DNA from: a virus | Virus record (IMG/VR): IMGVR_UViG_3300032309_002862 | Location: 1-62,272 of that record | Length of the DNA: 62,272 nt | Direction: 5' to 3' (one strand) | Shown: positions 9,143 to 18,267 of the stretch, piece by piece | Position numbering within the stretch: the first letter of the stretch is position 1 | Layout: each line of letters starts with the position of its first letter | Made by a program: the position numbers and the translations under genes | The notes under the pieces: model-generated | Told to the model about the DNA's origin: nothing | Seen by the model: the letters and a program-made list of their open reading frames with translations, nothing else | Database searches by the model: none

Positions 9143-10878
9143 TGGAAAAATTACTTACGGTTATAGTACCGTCTTATAATTTTGAAAAATATCTTGAAGA
9201 GTGCATCGATTCAATCTATAGCCAAGAATTAAATTACGGATTTGAGGTTATTGTTAGAGATGATTGCTCAACAGATAATACTAAGGATGTCTTAATTAGA
9301 TTGGAGGAAAAATATCCTGATCTAATTATTTTAAATGGCGATGTTAACTTAGGGGCTCTTGAAAATATTAGAACTTTATTAAATTACTGTAAAACAAAAT
9401 ACATTGCGTATATTGATGGTGATGATTATTTTGATAATTATACAATCTTAAATGAAGAAGTTGAGTTTTTAGAAAACAGCCCAAATTATAGTATGGTTTG
9501 TACAGGAACAAGATATTTGTATCCTGATGGTACCAAGATACCTACAATTCCTGGATTGTTTATTAGTTCATTTCTTGACGATGTAACACCAAATGATTTA
9601 CTAACTATCAATCATGCATCCTTTGCAAGAGTGTTTAGAAACGTTCCAAATTTAATAAAGGATTATTTTACAAATTTACCTTATGTTGATTGGCCACTCA
9701 ATTATGAAATTAGTAAACATGGTTTAATTAAGTGTATTCATAAATGTGGTGGAATATATCGAATATCAAATGATGGTATGTTTTCAAATATTTCAGAAGA
9801 GGAAAAAAACAAAAAAAACATAATAGTTTCTAATGAACTCAAAAGACAAAATATTAAAGATGGGTTTAAAACAATAACAATAGTTGATTGTTTCATTCAT
9901 AATCAAAATGTTTTAAATAAGTTGGAGTTGTGTGTTAATAGCTTAAAAAAGCATAACCATACAATACTTCTTGTGTCTAATACTATTGTTCCTGAACATA
10001 TATTGAAAATTGTTGATTATCATTTATATAACTCAAATAACATTCTTTTTGAAGGTGAGTATACCAATCGCGAGCCAGTTATTTTTTGGAAAAATCTTGG
10101 CTCATTAACAGCTCATGAAGTTATAGATACGATACAAAAACATGGATTACCTGTTATGGTTAATTTGTTCAACTCATTAGATTTGTGTAAGTCATTTGGG
10201 TTTACGCATTTCCAAAGAATTGAAGTTGATGATTTATATAGTGAAGAAGGTTATGAATACATGACAACTGTACCAGTGATTTGTTCTACCCAAAACAAAA
10301 AGGGAATGTTTTATTTTAATGAAGGTAGAGATGTTTCGTTCCATTATTTTTATTGTGAAATAGAATACTTCCAACAGATAATTAATAGGATTAATTGTGA
10401 GGATGACTATAGAAATTACTTACAGACTAATGGGTATGGTACTGATTTTATAAATGTTGAAAAGTACCTTTATGATAATATAAATAGAAACGATTGTGGA
10501 CTGCTAGTTAGAAAAGACGGCGAGATTGGTATGAAAGCTGATTTTCAAAATACCATATGGAATACTGAAACGACCGCTAGTAACCTATCCTCTAAATTTA
10601 AAGGATGCCCTACAAAAATTTATAGCATTAAGGGACAAAATTCGATAATGGTATTATCCTATAACCACAATCATTTCAGATCTGAGAGAAGAATAGTTGT
10701 GAAATATATCGACGGTACTTTAGAAACCTTACATCACGGGTTAGAAAACTACGGACATTGGTCATTTAACATTTTTGAAAATGTGATCGAGAAAATATCG
10801 GTATATGACGCCCAAAATGATGTATTTTTATACGATTTTATAAATGAAAATATACTTGATTATATTGTTTTCCTATGA
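9139..10878 (+). CDS. GT2 glycosyltransferase with C-terminal GT-like block (579 aa)
   Basis: Begins with a clear GT2 catalytic domain: TVIVPSYNFEKYLEECIDSI, VIVRDDCSTDNT, and the metal-binding region YIAYIDGDDYFDN. From about residue 244 (KTITIVDCFIHNQNV) a second block resembles the third block of the protein at 5413, including TIVPEHILK versus TIPDDIIKK, followed by a short acidic element (FQRIEVDDLYS) where a metal ligand could sit. No transmembrane helices are seen. Start 9139 uses the ATGATG overlapping the upstream stop; 9142 is equally possible. It is likely one step of oligosaccharide assembly. Confidence 0.8.
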   Translation: MMEKLLTVIVPSYNFEKYLEECIDSIYSQELNYGFEVIVRDDCSTDNTKDVLIRLEEKYPDLIILNGDVNLGALENIRTLLNYCKTKYIAYIDGDDYFDNYTILNEEVEFLENSPNYSMVCTGTRYLYPDGTKIPTIPGLFISSFLDDVTPNDLLTINHASFARVFRNVPNLIKDYFTNLPYVDWPLNYEISKHGLIKCIHKCGGIYRISNDGMFSNISEEEKNKKNIIVSNELKRQNIKDGFKTITIVDCFIHNQNVLNKLELCVNSLKKHNHTILLVSNTIVPEHILKIVDYHLYNSNNILFEGEYTNREPVIFWKNLGSLTAHEVIDTIQKHGLPVMVNLFNSLDLCKSFGFTHFQRIEVDDLYSEEGYEYMTTVPVICSTQNKKGMFYFNEGRDVSFHYFYCEIEYFQQIINRINCEDDYRNYLQTNGYGTDFINVEKYLYDNINRNDCGLLVRKDGEIGMKADFQNTIWNTETTASNLSSKFKGCPTKIYSIKGQNSIMVLSYNHNHFRSERRIVVKYIDGTLETLHHGLENYGHWSFNIFENVIEKISVYDAQNDVFLYDFINENILDYIVFL

Positions 10879-11594
10879 ATTACAGAATTAAATTAGTTCA
10901 TTTACAGACAACGCAGAATGAACACAGAGAAAAAGAGTCACGAAAATCTGTACAACAGGTAATCCCTTATGGTATTGAGTATGTGTTGCATCAGAATGAG
11001 CTATATAGTTCATTACCTCCAGCTCATACCAGTGTTAGACCGCATAATGTTAGGATGGGCAAGTATGAAGATGTCAATGACCCTGAATATGGTAACGCTT
11101 TAACCCCGGCTCACTACGGGTGTTTCGAGGCTTTTAAAATTGGAATATTGTCTGAATTTGATAATGATTTGGACTTTTTAATTGTGTGTGAAGGAGATTG
11201 CATTATAGAAGTGCCGATTGAGGAGTTTATCGATAGAGTTAATCAGGTTTGCGATATTGTTAATCTGGAAGATATCTCTTATTTTTCATTTGGCGATACT
11301 AAAACTTTAGATCAGGGGTGGCATCAATCTGATGTAGTGAGAGAAATACCCAATCAGGATTTATTGTTTATTACAAATAAAATTATTGGTTTACAATGTG
11401 TTATGTTTTCAAAAAAGTCACGTAAAGCAATAATGAATCAATTGAGAACTCATAGATGGGATTGTGCTGACACATTTTTTAATATAATATGTGCAGAACA
11501 GGGATTAACTATGGGTGTTTTAAAAAAGAGAATAACAACACAAGTGGATGGTGAATCATTCATTGATAAAGAATATAAAATTTTTACAAAATGA
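10875..11594 (+). CDS. GT25-like (LPS biosynthesis type) glycosyltransferase
   Basis: A 239-residue protein. LTPAHYGCFEAFKI resembles the GT25 motif in which L-x-x-G-E-x-G-C is followed by S-H, and FLIVCEGDCIIE resembles the LILEDD metal-binding element, here with E-G-D rather than E-D-D. Near the C-terminus, HRWDCADTFFNIICAEQG fits the acceptor-side motif. GT25 enzymes include LPS and collagen galactosyltransferases. The match is by motif layout only, so I call it GT25-like. It shares ATGA overlaps with both neighbours. Confidence 0.6.
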   Translation: MNYRIKLVHLQTTQNEHREKESRKSVQQVIPYGIEYVLHQNELYSSLPPAHTSVRPHNVRMGKYEDVNDPEYGNALTPAHYGCFEAFKIGILSEFDNDLDFLIVCEGDCIIEVPIEEFIDRVNQVCDIVNLEDISYFSFGDTKTLDQGWHQSDVVREIPNQDLLFITNKIIGLQCVMFSKKSRKAIMNQLRTHRWDCADTFFNIICAEQGLTMGVLKKRITTQVDGESFIDKEYKIFTK

Positions 11595-12580
11595 AAAAAA
11601 TATTAATAACGGGATGTGCGGGATTAATCGGGGCTAATTTCTCAAGGTATCTTTTAGAAAAAGGATATTTTGTTATAGGTATTGATAATTTTTTTGGTGG
11701 TTATGAAGATTTTTTACCATCATCTGATAATTTTATATTTTATAAAAAGAATTTAGAAAGTGATGACATTAAGGATATTTTTGATTTGCATAATATCGAT
11801 TGTGTTTTTCATTTTGCGGCTTATGCTGCGGAAGGACTATCACCATTTATACGTAAATTTAATTACGTAAATAATGTTTTAGCATCAGCGTCATTGATTA
11901 ACGAATGCATTGAAAGAGATATTAAAATAATTTTCACATCCTCTATGGCGGTATACGGTAATCAGCCCGCACCATTTACCGAGGATATGGTACCAACTCC
12001 TATTGACCCTTACGGTATTGCTAAATTTTCAATTGAACAAGATTTGAAATGTGCAAGTGAACAATTTGGTTTGAGATATAATATAGTTAGACCCCATAAT
12101 GTTCTTGGAATATATCAAAATATATGGGATAAATATCGAAATGTTATTGGTATTTTTATAAATAAAATATTAAATAACGAAGATATTATCATTTATGGTG
12201 ACGGGGAACAAACAAGAGCTTTTTCAAATATTAAGTTTTACATGGAACCATTTGAAAAATTAATAACTTCTTTTGATAACCAGATTTATAATATTGGTGC
12301 TGATAAGTATTTTACCATAAATGAAGTTGCAAATATGGTAAAATTGGTAGCTTCAAAATATGGTTACGATACAAATATAACATATGGCGAATTTAGACAT
12401 GAAGTTAAACATGCTTATTGTAGCCATGAAAAATCAATAAATCAACTTAGCTTTAATGACGATACTAATTTAGAAGAATTGATTGATGAAATGTTTTGCT
12501 GGGCAGCTAAACAACCATTTAGAGATGTTAAAAAAATGGATTATGAAATTAGTAAAAATTTATATTCATATTGGAAATGA
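11591..12580 (+). CDS. NAD-dependent epimerase/dehydratase (UDP-glucose 4-epimerase-like)
   Basis: A 329-residue extended SDR: MKKILITGCAGLIGANF (GxxGxxG), FHFAAYAAEG, TSSMAVYG, and the catalytic YxxxK in PYGIAKFSIEQ. The substrate half contains GDGEQTRAFSNI and IYNIGADKYFTINEVA, as in GalE/WbpP-type epimerases. It is a second, clearly different paralogue to the gene at 4504, so two different donor sugars may be made by the phage. Cytoplasmic. Confidence 0.85.
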   Translation: MKKILITGCAGLIGANFSRYLLEKGYFVIGIDNFFGGYEDFLPSSDNFIFYKKNLESDDIKDIFDLHNIDCVFHFAAYAAEGLSPFIRKFNYVNNVLASASLINECIERDIKIIFTSSMAVYGNQPAPFTEDMVPTPIDPYGIAKFSIEQDLKCASEQFGLRYNIVRPHNVLGIYQNIWDKYRNVIGIFINKILNNEDIIIYGDGEQTRAFSNIKFYMEPFEKLITSFDNQIYNIGADKYFTINEVANMVKLVASKYGYDTNITYGEFRHEVKHAYCSHEKSINQLSFNDDTNLEELIDEMFCWAAKQPFRDVKKMDYEISKNLYSYWK

Positions 12581-15423
12581 GTAAGTATAATGTTGATGTG
12601 ATAATGTTGGCTAATAATCTGTATGATACACATTATGAGTTAAGTTTAGAAACTATCAATTCTCTTAGAATGACTAATGGGGATGTTAAATTTAACATAA
12701 TCATTATTGAATCAAACAATAATTCAAATTATGTTTTTGACGATTGCCTTATTGTAAAACCTAATAAAAAATTCAACTACGGTGAATTTACAAATATCGG
12801 TTATACGTATTGTACAAATGATTGGGTTATGGTTATAAATAATGATCTGATATTTACACCCGAATGGTTTAATGAAATCATAAAAGTTTATGAAGAAAAC
12901 CCAAATATAAAATCATTTTCATCGTATGAACCTAATTTTTTAGGCGCTTATTATTGGGGATATTATAATGATACCGATAATTTATATTTTGAGTATAAGG
13001 TTCCTATGTACTTAACAGGGTGGTGTTATTTACATAAGCGGGAAATTTTAGAAACCATTGGTGGATGTGATGAACAATTTAGTTTTTATTATGTTGATAA
13101 CGATTATGGGAAAATGTTAGAATATTATAACATACCACATTGTTTAGTTAAAAGTTCAATTGTGTACCATAAAGCTAATCAAAGTCATGATACTATACCT
13201 GATTTAGTGAACGATGTAAAATTTAAAGAAGATGAAATTTTATTTCTTAAAAAATGGAATAATATAGGGTATAATCCTTATAATATCAATACGCATAAAA
13301 AGTTAAATATGAAAATTACGCAAGTAACACCAGGGGTTATTACAATACCGCCAAATGGATGGGGTGCAGTTGAAAAAGTAATATGGGAATACCATAATAG
13401 CATTAGAGAATTAGGGCATGAATGTGATATAAGATATCTTAATGAGGTGGATATTAACAGTAGCGATATCGTTCATATCCATATGGCTAATTTGGCTATT
13501 GAAGCAGCAAACAGAGGTATCCCTTATATCTTCTCATTACACGATCATCATGTTGTTTATTACGGTAAGGACTCATCCAACTACCAGCAAAATTTAGAAG
13601 CGATTAAAAGGTCTATAGTATCTTTTACTCATGCTGAGTTTTTAGTTGATTACTTTGATGGAACTGATAAGCTGTTCTATCTATCACATGGTGTTAATAC
13701 TGGGTTCTTTAAAAATGATAACCCAAAAAGAACGGAACATAAATTGTTATGCCTGGCGAATAATGGTATTTTGAGTGATTCAACATACGATAGGAAAGGA
13801 TTTAGATATGCAATTGAAGCTGCAATACAATTGGGTTTACCAATTACAATTGCCGGTCCGGAAAACAATAGAATATTCTTTGAACATCATAATGACTTAT
13901 TAAATTATGATAAGTTAACATTAATGTTCTCAAATCCAAATGAAGAACAGATATTGGAACTATATAAAAGTCATTCGATATTCTTGCATCCTTCTATGTT
14001 AGAAGCTGGACATCCAAATCTAACATTATTAGAGGCGGTGTCTTGTAATATGCCGGTTGTTGGCACTTATTTGGGATCACAGACAATCGAAGGAATGGTT
14101 GTGGTTGAAAGAGACGTGGATCAGATAGTTAGTGGTATTAGACAAGTTATCGATAACTACGATCTATATCTAAATAACACTGAAATAGATAGACAGAAAT
14201 ACGATTGGAGTGTTATTACCAAAAGGATGGTTAGGATTTACGAAGAACTTATTAGAAGTAGGAAGAATCTGAATAATCTCGAGACAAAACAAAGATTTGA
14301 TGAAGTTTTCGAAAATACCGAGATAAAACCAAAAGAGATGGTTGAGAAAATTGAAATAATTAATCATTACATCAATGGGGCTTTGGCTGAAATAAAGGGA
14401 AATAGCGACGGAAGATATTTGGTTGAGTTTTGGAATAGAAATGGTGATTGCGAGTATCGGGATGAGATCGGGTGTAACATGTGGGTTAAATTGAATAAAA
14501 AGTATTTTGATGAATACACTTTGAAAATTTACTCTGGCGGTAATTTAATCAGCGAGAAGAAATATGATGCTAAAAATAAAAGAGTTTATATTGCATTAGA
14601 CTCAAGATCATTAGGTGATACACTCGCTTGGCTACCGTATGCTGATGAATTCAGAAAGAAGCATAACTGCAAAGTTATTTGCTCAACTTTTTATAATGAT
14701 TTGTTTGTTAAGGGATACCCTGAAATACAATTCGTTTCACCAGGAAGTATCGTTCATGGTGCATATGCTATGTATGAGATAGGTTGGTTTTATGATGAAT
14801 CAAGAGAGCCGAGTTTACCCAACACCGTGCCCCTGCAGAAAACTGCAACGGGTATATTGGGTCTTGAATTTGAAGAAATCCGACCTAGCCTTTCTTTTGA
14901 TAGATCCAATAGACCACATGATAAAAAATATGTAGTGATTTCAACCAGATCAACAGCTGGCTGTAAGGAATGGGAGCATGATAAATGGCAGGACCTTGTT
15001 AATTTTCTAAAGTCAAATGGGTATGACGTTGCTGTGATTCAAGAGGACGGGACTAGCCTAGATGGTGTAATAGATTGGACTGGCTCAGACCCACTAGAGA
15101 AAAGAATGAACCAGATATATCATGCTGATTTTTTCATAGGGCTTGGATCCGGATTGAGCTGGCTTTCTTGGGCGGTTGGAACCCATGTGGTTATGATTGC
15201 TAATTTTTCAGAGGATGGACATGAGTTTACCGGTAACACCACACGTATAACAAATAAGAGTGTTTGTAATTCATGCTGGAATAACAAGAATTTTAAATTC
15301 GATAAAGGAGACTGGTACTGGTGTCCAGTAAACAAGGGTACTGATAAACAATTCGAATGCCATAAGTCAATATCCGTAGATATGGTGACAAATAAAATTA
15401 AAGAAAAAGGACTGATAAAATGA
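12577..15423 (+). CDS. Triple fusion: GT2 + GT4 + TibC/Aah-like O-heptosyltransferase
   Basis: I choose the ATG at 12577 because it makes the same 4-base ATGA overlap seen across this cassette; a TTG at 12571 is in frame. The 948 residues hold three domains. About 1-240 is GT2-like (NVDVIMLANNLYD, FTNIGYTYCTNDWVMVINND, GGCDEQFSFYYVDNDYG). About 245-590 is GT4-like (ITQVTPGVITIPPNGWGAVEK, LHPSMLEAGHPNLTLLEA). About 600-948 resembles the bacterial autotransporter heptosyltransferases TibC and Aah: a small N-terminal beta domain, then SRSLGDTLAWLPYADEFRKKH, ISTRSTAGCKEWEHDKW, GLGSGLSWLSWAVG, and four Cys at 897, 900, 916 and 928 (CNSCW, WYWCP, QFEC) matching the iron-finger of that family. TibC-type enzymes O-glycosylate Ser residues of surface proteins. 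A standalone enzyme is usual, so the fusion is odd. Confidence 0.75.
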   Translation: MSKYNVDVIMLANNLYDTHYELSLETINSLRMTNGDVKFNIIIIESNNNSNYVFDDCLIVKPNKKFNYGEFTNIGYTYCTNDWVMVINNDLIFTPEWFNEIIKVYEENPNIKSFSSYEPNFLGAYYWGYYNDTDNLYFEYKVPMYLTGWCYLHKREILETIGGCDEQFSFYYVDNDYGKMLEYYNIPHCLVKSSIVYHKANQSHDTIPDLVNDVKFKEDEILFLKKWNNIGYNPYNINTHKKLNMKITQVTPGVITIPPNGWGAVEKVIWEYHNSIRELGHECDIRYLNEVDINSSDIVHIHMANLAIEAANRGIPYIFSLHDHHVVYYGKDSSNYQQNLEAIKRSIVSFTHAEFLVDYFDGTDKLFYLSHGVNTGFFKNDNPKRTEHKLLCLANNGILSDSTYDRKGFRYAIEAAIQLGLPITIAGPENNRIFFEHHNDLLNYDKLTLMFSNPNEEQILELYKSHSIFLHPSMLEAGHPNLTLLEAVSCNMPVVGTYLGSQTIEGMVVVERDVDQIVSGIRQVIDNYDLYLNNTEIDRQKYDWSVITKRMVRIYEELIRSRKNLNNLETKQRFDEVFENTEIKPKEMVEKIEIINHYINGALAEIKGNSDGRYLVEFWNRNGDCEYRDEIGCNMWVKLNKKYFDEYTLKIYSGGNLISEKKYDAKNKRVYIALDSRSLGDTLAWLPYADEFRKKHNCKVICSTFYNDLFVKGYPEIQFVSPGSIVHGAYAMYEIGWFYDESREPSLPNTVPLQKTATGILGLEFEEIRPSLSFDRSNRPHDKKYVVISTRSTAGCKEWEHDKWQDLVNFLKSNGYDVAVIQEDGTSLDGVIDWTGSDPLEKRMNQIYHADFFIGLGSGLSWLSWAVGTHVVMIANFSEDGHEFTGNTTRITNKSVCNSCWNNKNFKFDKGDWYWCPVNKGTDKQFECHKSISVDMVTNKIKEKGLIK

Positions 15424-15689
15424 AAAGCGTAGATTTACCGGAGGAGACCCTGTTAGAAATTCAGGATTTATTGGCTAGAATTAGCTATTCTAAAATGGAT
15501 TTAGGAGAAGCCCACTTAGCGGTTTCTAATTTTGAAAAGGAATTGGAAAATTTAAAATTAGAGAGAGAAAAAAAGATAGCTGTCTGTGTAGACCTAGAGC
15601 AGGAGAAGACTAGGTTAGTGATGAGAATAGTTGAGTCCTATGGTGAGGGTGATCTTGATCTTAATAGCGGCAAATATTTCGTAAAGTAA
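15420..15689 (+). CDS. Small coiled-coil protein (89 aa)
   Basis: An 89-residue, highly charged protein that is almost entirely predicted helix: heptad-like Leu/Ile spacing from residue 8 to 70 (LLEIQDLLARI, NFEKELENLKLEREKKI). No membrane segment or known motif. The start overlaps the upstream stop as in the rest of the cassette, so it is probably cotranscribed with it, but the downstream gene is set apart by a late-promoter-like motif. Function unknown; the T4 head and tail regions contain small coiled-coil chaperones, and this could be one. Confidence 0.6.
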   Translation: MKSVDLPEETLLEIQDLLARISYSKMDLGEAHLAVSNFEKELENLKLEREKKIAVCVDLEQEKTRLVMRIVESYGEGDLDLNSGKYFVK

Positions 15690-15708
15690 TTTGGCAACTC
15701 TGGAGGGT

Positions 15709-15718
15709 GATATATAGA
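15709..15718 (+). promoter_or_regulatory. Putative late promoter element GATATATAGA
   Basis: Exact GATATATAGA, 29 bases before the ATG at 15748, in the short gap after the glycan cassette. One of six exact copies found before virion genes, so it probably starts the packaging and tail transcription unit. Confidence 0.6.
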
Positions 15719-15747
15719 GAAATCACTATCAAATAAGACCAGAGCCA

Positions 15748-18255
15748 ATGAGTTTCAATCCGGAGGATAGGCTACCAAAGCCAATTAATAAAGTTCTGAA
15801 TACTAACGGTGAGCAATACGATCTCACTAACCCTAGATTCACAACTGCTGATGGGCTGGAGAATACTACGAAGATCCCGTTCTCTTCGACTGATGACTAT
15901 TTTTCAACACAGGAGGCTGCTGAAGCTAGAGCACAGCAGATAGGATGCGGTGGATATCACACTGTCATTATAGAGGGTAAGCTTTATTATAGACCCTGTG
16001 AAACCGCTAATTACTATTCTATTAGAAAGCAGCAGTTAGATTCTGCTCTTAATTTTCAGTACATTGGTAACTATAGGGTTTTAACGTGGGACACTCCTTT
16101 TTTTGGCGTTAGAAAATACAAGGGGTGGATAATAGATGCTTCATATAGCAATAATTCAGGACCTAGTATAAATCCTAATGACGTTCTTGTTGAGTTTAGA
16201 TATTCCATAGATGGTGAATCCTGGTCCCTTTGGTCAACTGTAGGTACAGCAATGAACAATTTCTCCAATACGGAGGCTGCTATTTTCGAAATAAACCTGG
16301 ATCCTGCGGATAAATTTTATCCGGAGTTTAGGTTTACCTCGGTTCTAATTAATCCCGACGGAACACTGGGATATGAGTCTAATGAGCCGGTTGATCCTAA
16401 CGTAACCATAGTGGATTTTCAATTGGATATCGAATATGATTTAGACTATTTGTCAAATGCATCATTGGATAATAAAGTTATAGCTCCTGCTTTGAGATGT
16501 TCTAATGAGTATACAAATAGACCAGTAGTATTTGACGATTGCAGATTCACTTTCAATCCTTATGCTGTTAATAGAGCGCTTAACCTTTATCAGGATCTAA
16601 GTAAAATAGTAAATAAGGTATTTGGACTTGATGTTAACTATTATTCTGTGCAACCTCAGGCTAGAGGTAAGGATGTGATACTAAAGGAATATACACTGTT
16701 CAACGTTGTCGATGAGAAGTGTATAAAAGTTCTAGTTAACCAGAACCAATTTCCCGATAATAAAATTAACTACGATCCGTTTGGTTTACAGTTTGATGAG
16801 CCCTTTGAGATACAGATAGACAGAAGGTATTTCGAGGGAATATTTGGAAATGGATCACAGCCTAGAAAAAGAGATATTATTTATTTCCCGATAACTAATA
16901 GAATCTATGAGATAAATTCGACATATCTTTTCAGGGATTTCATGAATGCTCCCGTTTATTATAAGATCGAGCTAAAGAAATACCAGCCAAAGAGCAACAC
17001 ATATTTCCAGGATCCAGCATACAAAGAGGAATTGGATGGCATTGCACTTACAACCCAGGAATTGTTTGGTGCTGAAGTAACTAGTGAGGAAGAAAAAGTA
17101 ACAAAGAGACAGCAATACAACGAGACAACATATGTTAGATCACAGGATCCCATTAGATCATACATCTATTACAATTTAGCTATCATTGGATATGATCTTA
17201 ATAATAACTGGACGATAGTTCTTAATAACTATTATGATCTTGAATCATCATTTGTTGACAATTCAGAATTTACATCAGATCCATTCAAATATAGGAATGC
17301 CATAAGATATAAAGATCTTCCTAAGCTTGGTCTTAAGGAAGAATTGTCTCTGACGTCTTGGTGGAATCTGAGAAATGCTTACGATGATACGAAGCTTAGA
17401 AAGATAGGATTTCCTGTTATAAACGTAGATGTTTCTTCCTATACTGAATCTTATGTTGTTTACTCCACATACCCAATAAAGCACAATCTTACAGCATGGA
17501 ACAGTTATGCAGATAATCCCAATGGATATGTTGCAATACAGGGTGATGCTGCTCACAGCGGTGGATATCTAGTAAGAAGTGTAATAGACGAATACACATT
17601 CACCACGATAAATCTAAGTGTTGATTTCGATCCTGGTGTTACGACATGGAAAATGCAAAAGGCACAATCACGTAACTTCCTTAGTGGACTTTATATGGAG
17701 GGATTAGAATATAGGGGATTCAGATTTGATATGATCCATTCTGGCTCTATAGAGCAAGATGCTACAAACTATATTCAGCAGGGAAGCTTTTATTTGAGAC
17801 TTAATAATGACATAGAAATTAACTCTCCGCTTCAGTTCACCGCTAAACACGGCGAATGGTATGCTATTGTAGTAAACGTTTCAAATAAGTATAAGCAGAT
17901 TTCAATAAATGCTTGGCAGTTATCCTACGATCCAGTTAATCCTCAAGCGCAGTCTAGTGAATTAATTAAGGTTCACGAGTACGTTCAAAGCTTGGATTTA
18001 CCTGTTCTATTCGACGCTCCTTCTGTTCCGGTGACCGATGTTAGCAGTCCTTTCTATGGAACGGATCAGAATTCCTATAAGGTGTTTACTTCCCCACTAT
18101 ATTTGTCAAATGTAAGATTGTTCAAGAATATGATAGATATAGATAACCAATCAACCGTCTTAAACCAGAATATTGTAAGAGACACACAACTTGCACACAT
18201 TATAGATAACGCTAAACCGCTTCTGAACGTTCCTAGATTTGTTCGTAGCCGTTAA
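15748..18255 (+). CDS. Large virion structural protein, possible neck (gp14-like) protein with lectin-like C-terminal region
   Basis: An 835-residue protein with no signal peptide. The N-terminal third is beta-rich (fibronectin-like: VLVEFRYSIDGESWSLWSTVG). A central segment around residues 370-460 (RKRDIIYFPITNRIYEI, then YYKIELKKYQ) resembles the part of T4-type neck proteins where a short IIY.P stretch precedes a FEI segment; this is a weak pattern match. The C-terminal half (SLTSWWNLRNAYDD... to GEWYAIVVNVSNKYKQISI) has the look of a concanavalin/LamG-type jelly roll. Position just before the terminase genes is where T4 keeps neck genes 13-15. It starts after a late-promoter-like motif, which supports a virion role. 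The exact function is unproven. Confidence 0.5.
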   Translation: MSFNPEDRLPKPINKVLNTNGEQYDLTNPRFTTADGLENTTKIPFSSTDDYFSTQEAAEARAQQIGCGGYHTVIIEGKLYYRPCETANYYSIRKQQLDSALNFQYIGNYRVLTWDTPFFGVRKYKGWIIDASYSNNSGPSINPNDVLVEFRYSIDGESWSLWSTVGTAMNNFSNTEAAIFEINLDPADKFYPEFRFTSVLINPDGTLGYESNEPVDPNVTIVDFQLDIEYDLDYLSNASLDNKVIAPALRCSNEYTNRPVVFDDCRFTFNPYAVNRALNLYQDLSKIVNKVFGLDVNYYSVQPQARGKDVILKEYTLFNVVDEKCIKVLVNQNQFPDNKINYDPFGLQFDEPFEIQIDRRYFEGIFGNGSQPRKRDIIYFPITNRIYEINSTYLFRDFMNAPVYYKIELKKYQPKSNTYFQDPAYKEELDGIALTTQELFGAEVTSEEEKVTKRQQYNETTYVRSQDPIRSYIYYNLAIIGYDLNNNWTIVLNNYYDLESSFVDNSEFTSDPFKYRNAIRYKDLPKLGLKEELSLTSWWNLRNAYDDTKLRKIGFPVINVDVSSYTESYVVYSTYPIKHNLTAWNSYADNPNGYVAIQGDAAHSGGYLVRSVIDEYTFTTINLSVDFDPGVTTWKMQKAQSRNFLSGLYMEGLEYRGFRFDMIHSGSIEQDATNYIQQGSFYLRLNNDIEINSPLQFTAKHGEWYAIVVNVSNKYKQISINAWQLSYDPVNPQAQSSELIKVHEYVQSLDLPVLFDAPSVPVTDVSSPFYGTDQNSYKVFTSPLYLSNVRLFKNMIDIDNQSTVLNQNIVRDTQLAHIIDNAKPLLNVPRFVRSR

Positions 18256-18267
18256 TTTTTTTAATTT

